From Sesamum alatum (lineage: Eukaryota > Streptophyta > Magnoliopsida > Lamiales > Pedaliaceae): a DNA stretch of 64,000 nt. The DNA lies in contig JACGWO010000010.1 in the NCBI GenBank assembly GCA_034509735.1, forward strand, positions 186,001 to 250,000, given 5' to 3'. Made by a program: the position numbers and the translations under genes. Positions 63,066 to 64,000 of the stretch are shown here, piece after piece (position 1 is the stretch's first letter; the number at the start of each line of letters is the position of its first letter). A model generated the notes under the pieces. It saw only the letters and a list, made by a program, of their open reading frames with translations, searched no databases and was not told the origin of the DNA.

Positions 63066-64000
63066 TCATGGCTTCAATTGAATTTGAGCCCACTCGTAGC
63101 GCCCCTCCAGTGGCTCGTCCTTCACTATGTCATAGTTGTACCTGCATTTTTCATACGGATATACGAATTCAGTAAATATGGAGTTGTGGTTAACTTGTGG
63201 GTAATTCACTGGTACTTAAACGAGAGAGAGAGAGAGAGAGTAGCTACTTGTCAATAAATTGTTTCTGCAGATTCTTTTCAGCGGCGACGAAGAATTCTTC
63301 AAGTTCAGCTGTGGTTGGCATTTTCTCCGCCGTGGAACAATGGCGAGAATTCGACCCCCGTGGCCTCGCCGTCGACTCCAGTTCGCCAGACTTAGCTTGA
63401 ACCTCGCTCGACGGCGTATTCTCTCTCCTGAAAAAATATGACGTCTTAACTACTCTTCGTTGAAAAGGACAAGTAGAACAAGCATTCATGGCATGGAAGT
63501 GAGGGAGAGAGAAAGTGAGTGCGAGTGAAATTTTTCTTGGCGGAAGAAAAATACAGCTATAAGAAGAAGCGCAGCGGTTAAAAAATAATTCAATTGTTGG
63601 AGATTTAAATTTGAATTGAAGAGACGTGTCATGAAGAATCATCACATTTAGTTTCGATGAAAAACAATTATTATATTTTACCTGACTCTGAAATCCACCG
63701 AATGGCCAGCCGATGTTGCGAAAAACTCGACAGTCGCCTCATTCTCCTGCTGTATCCGAGAACGGAAGAAGGAATTCAAAATTCAAAACTCTCATCAATT
63801 TTATAGAATAATTAAAGCTCTAGACACGATATTCATTCCGCTGTCTGGAACTTCCATGGAAATTAAATAGAGTGACATATAGGATGGAATTCATTTCTTT
63901 CAGAATTACTAGTATATACCTCCAGATCTACGAATTTCGGACTCTCCTTAGCCAGCTCACTCGATCTGCTACTTGAACAACAAGATGCCAAAACATGATC
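63066..64000 (-). CDS. KRP: KRP/ICK cyclin-dependent kinase inhibitor, 3' exons (5' partial)
   Basis: Minus-strand exons 64000-63920 (continues off the window), 63749-63682, 63427-63248 and 63141-63066 join in phase, giving the last 134 residues. KRP proteins bind cyclin D-CDKA complexes in the nucleus, inhibit the kinase and restrain cell division. Visible marks are VLASCCSSSRSSELAKESPK then FVDLE, RRENTPSSEVQAK, PTTAELEEFFVAAEKNLQKQ and FIDKYNYDIVKDEPLEGRYEW, the family's C-terminal cyclin/CDK-binding region. After RYEW, where many members end within two or three residues, the protein has AQIQLKP. The acceptor of the 68-base exon is a tandem cagCAG, so one residue may be optional. A GA run (63224-63240) lies just inside the last intron. 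The N-terminus is outside the window. Confidence 0.92.

Noticed and set aside
1..64000. CRISPR arrays, operons, prokaryotic or viral genes
   Set aside because: Spliced plant genes throughout; no regularly spaced identical repeats and no viral or bacterial protein families were seen.

Overview
The window is nuclear DNA from a flowering plant. It has spliced GT-AG genes, AT-rich intergenic DNA and plant-specific families (class B heat-shock factor, PPR, MOS1, RCCR, KRP, DETOXIFICATION). Gene content fits a eudicot; an asterid such as a member of the Lamiales is only a guess. Gene models were built by joining open frames at GT/AG sites whose phases agree and by matching remembered family motifs. 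No alignment or transcript evidence was available.

Layout. (1) 1-6.1 kb: the 3' exon of an HSFB1 heat-shock factor (+), then two tandem red chlorophyll catabolite reductase genes (RCCR, +). (2) 6.9-9.8 kb: an intronless PLS/E-type PPR gene (+), facing tail to tail the large MOS1 gene (-, 10.7-19.3 kb, 7 coding exons, 5'-UTR intron inferred). (3) 22.0-26.4 kb: a small seven-exon gene (+) encoding only the second RecA-like half of a DEAD-box helicase, with its catalytic motifs degenerate. (4) 30.1-31.8 kb: a MATE/DETOXIFICATION transporter (+). (5) 38.4-39.0 kb: a short DUF1645-like gene (+). (6) 40.6-44.7 kb: a seven-exon B3-domain gene (-). (7) 51.6-54.3 kb: a nine-exon membrane-protein gene of the At3g27390 type (+). 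(8) 63.1 kb to the right edge: the 3' exons of a KRP/ICK cyclin-dependent kinase inhibitor (-), whose 5' part lies outside the window.

The genes are not an operon-like set and do not form one pathway. Individually they concern heat-stress repression (HSFB1), chlorophyll breakdown (RCCR pair), organelle RNA processing (PPR), immune-receptor gene expression (MOS1), transport (MATE), transcription (B3) and cell-cycle arrest (KRP).

The spaces between genes are rich in small non-coding inverted-repeat transposons. Five have perfect or nearly perfect 9-bp target duplications, as Mutator-type MITEs do; others are more decayed. A different short foldback family sits just downstream of three unrelated genes. 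One Tourist-like element with a TTA duplication, two tRNA-derived SINE heads and a 29-bp minisatellite are also present. The most notable points are the RCCR tandem pair with a Glu-to-Asp change in the second copy, the transposon lying at that copy's promoter, the catalytically stripped RecA2-only helicase relative, and the 802-bp near-palindrome at 34.6-35.4 kb. I found no clear evidence of a wholly new biological system.
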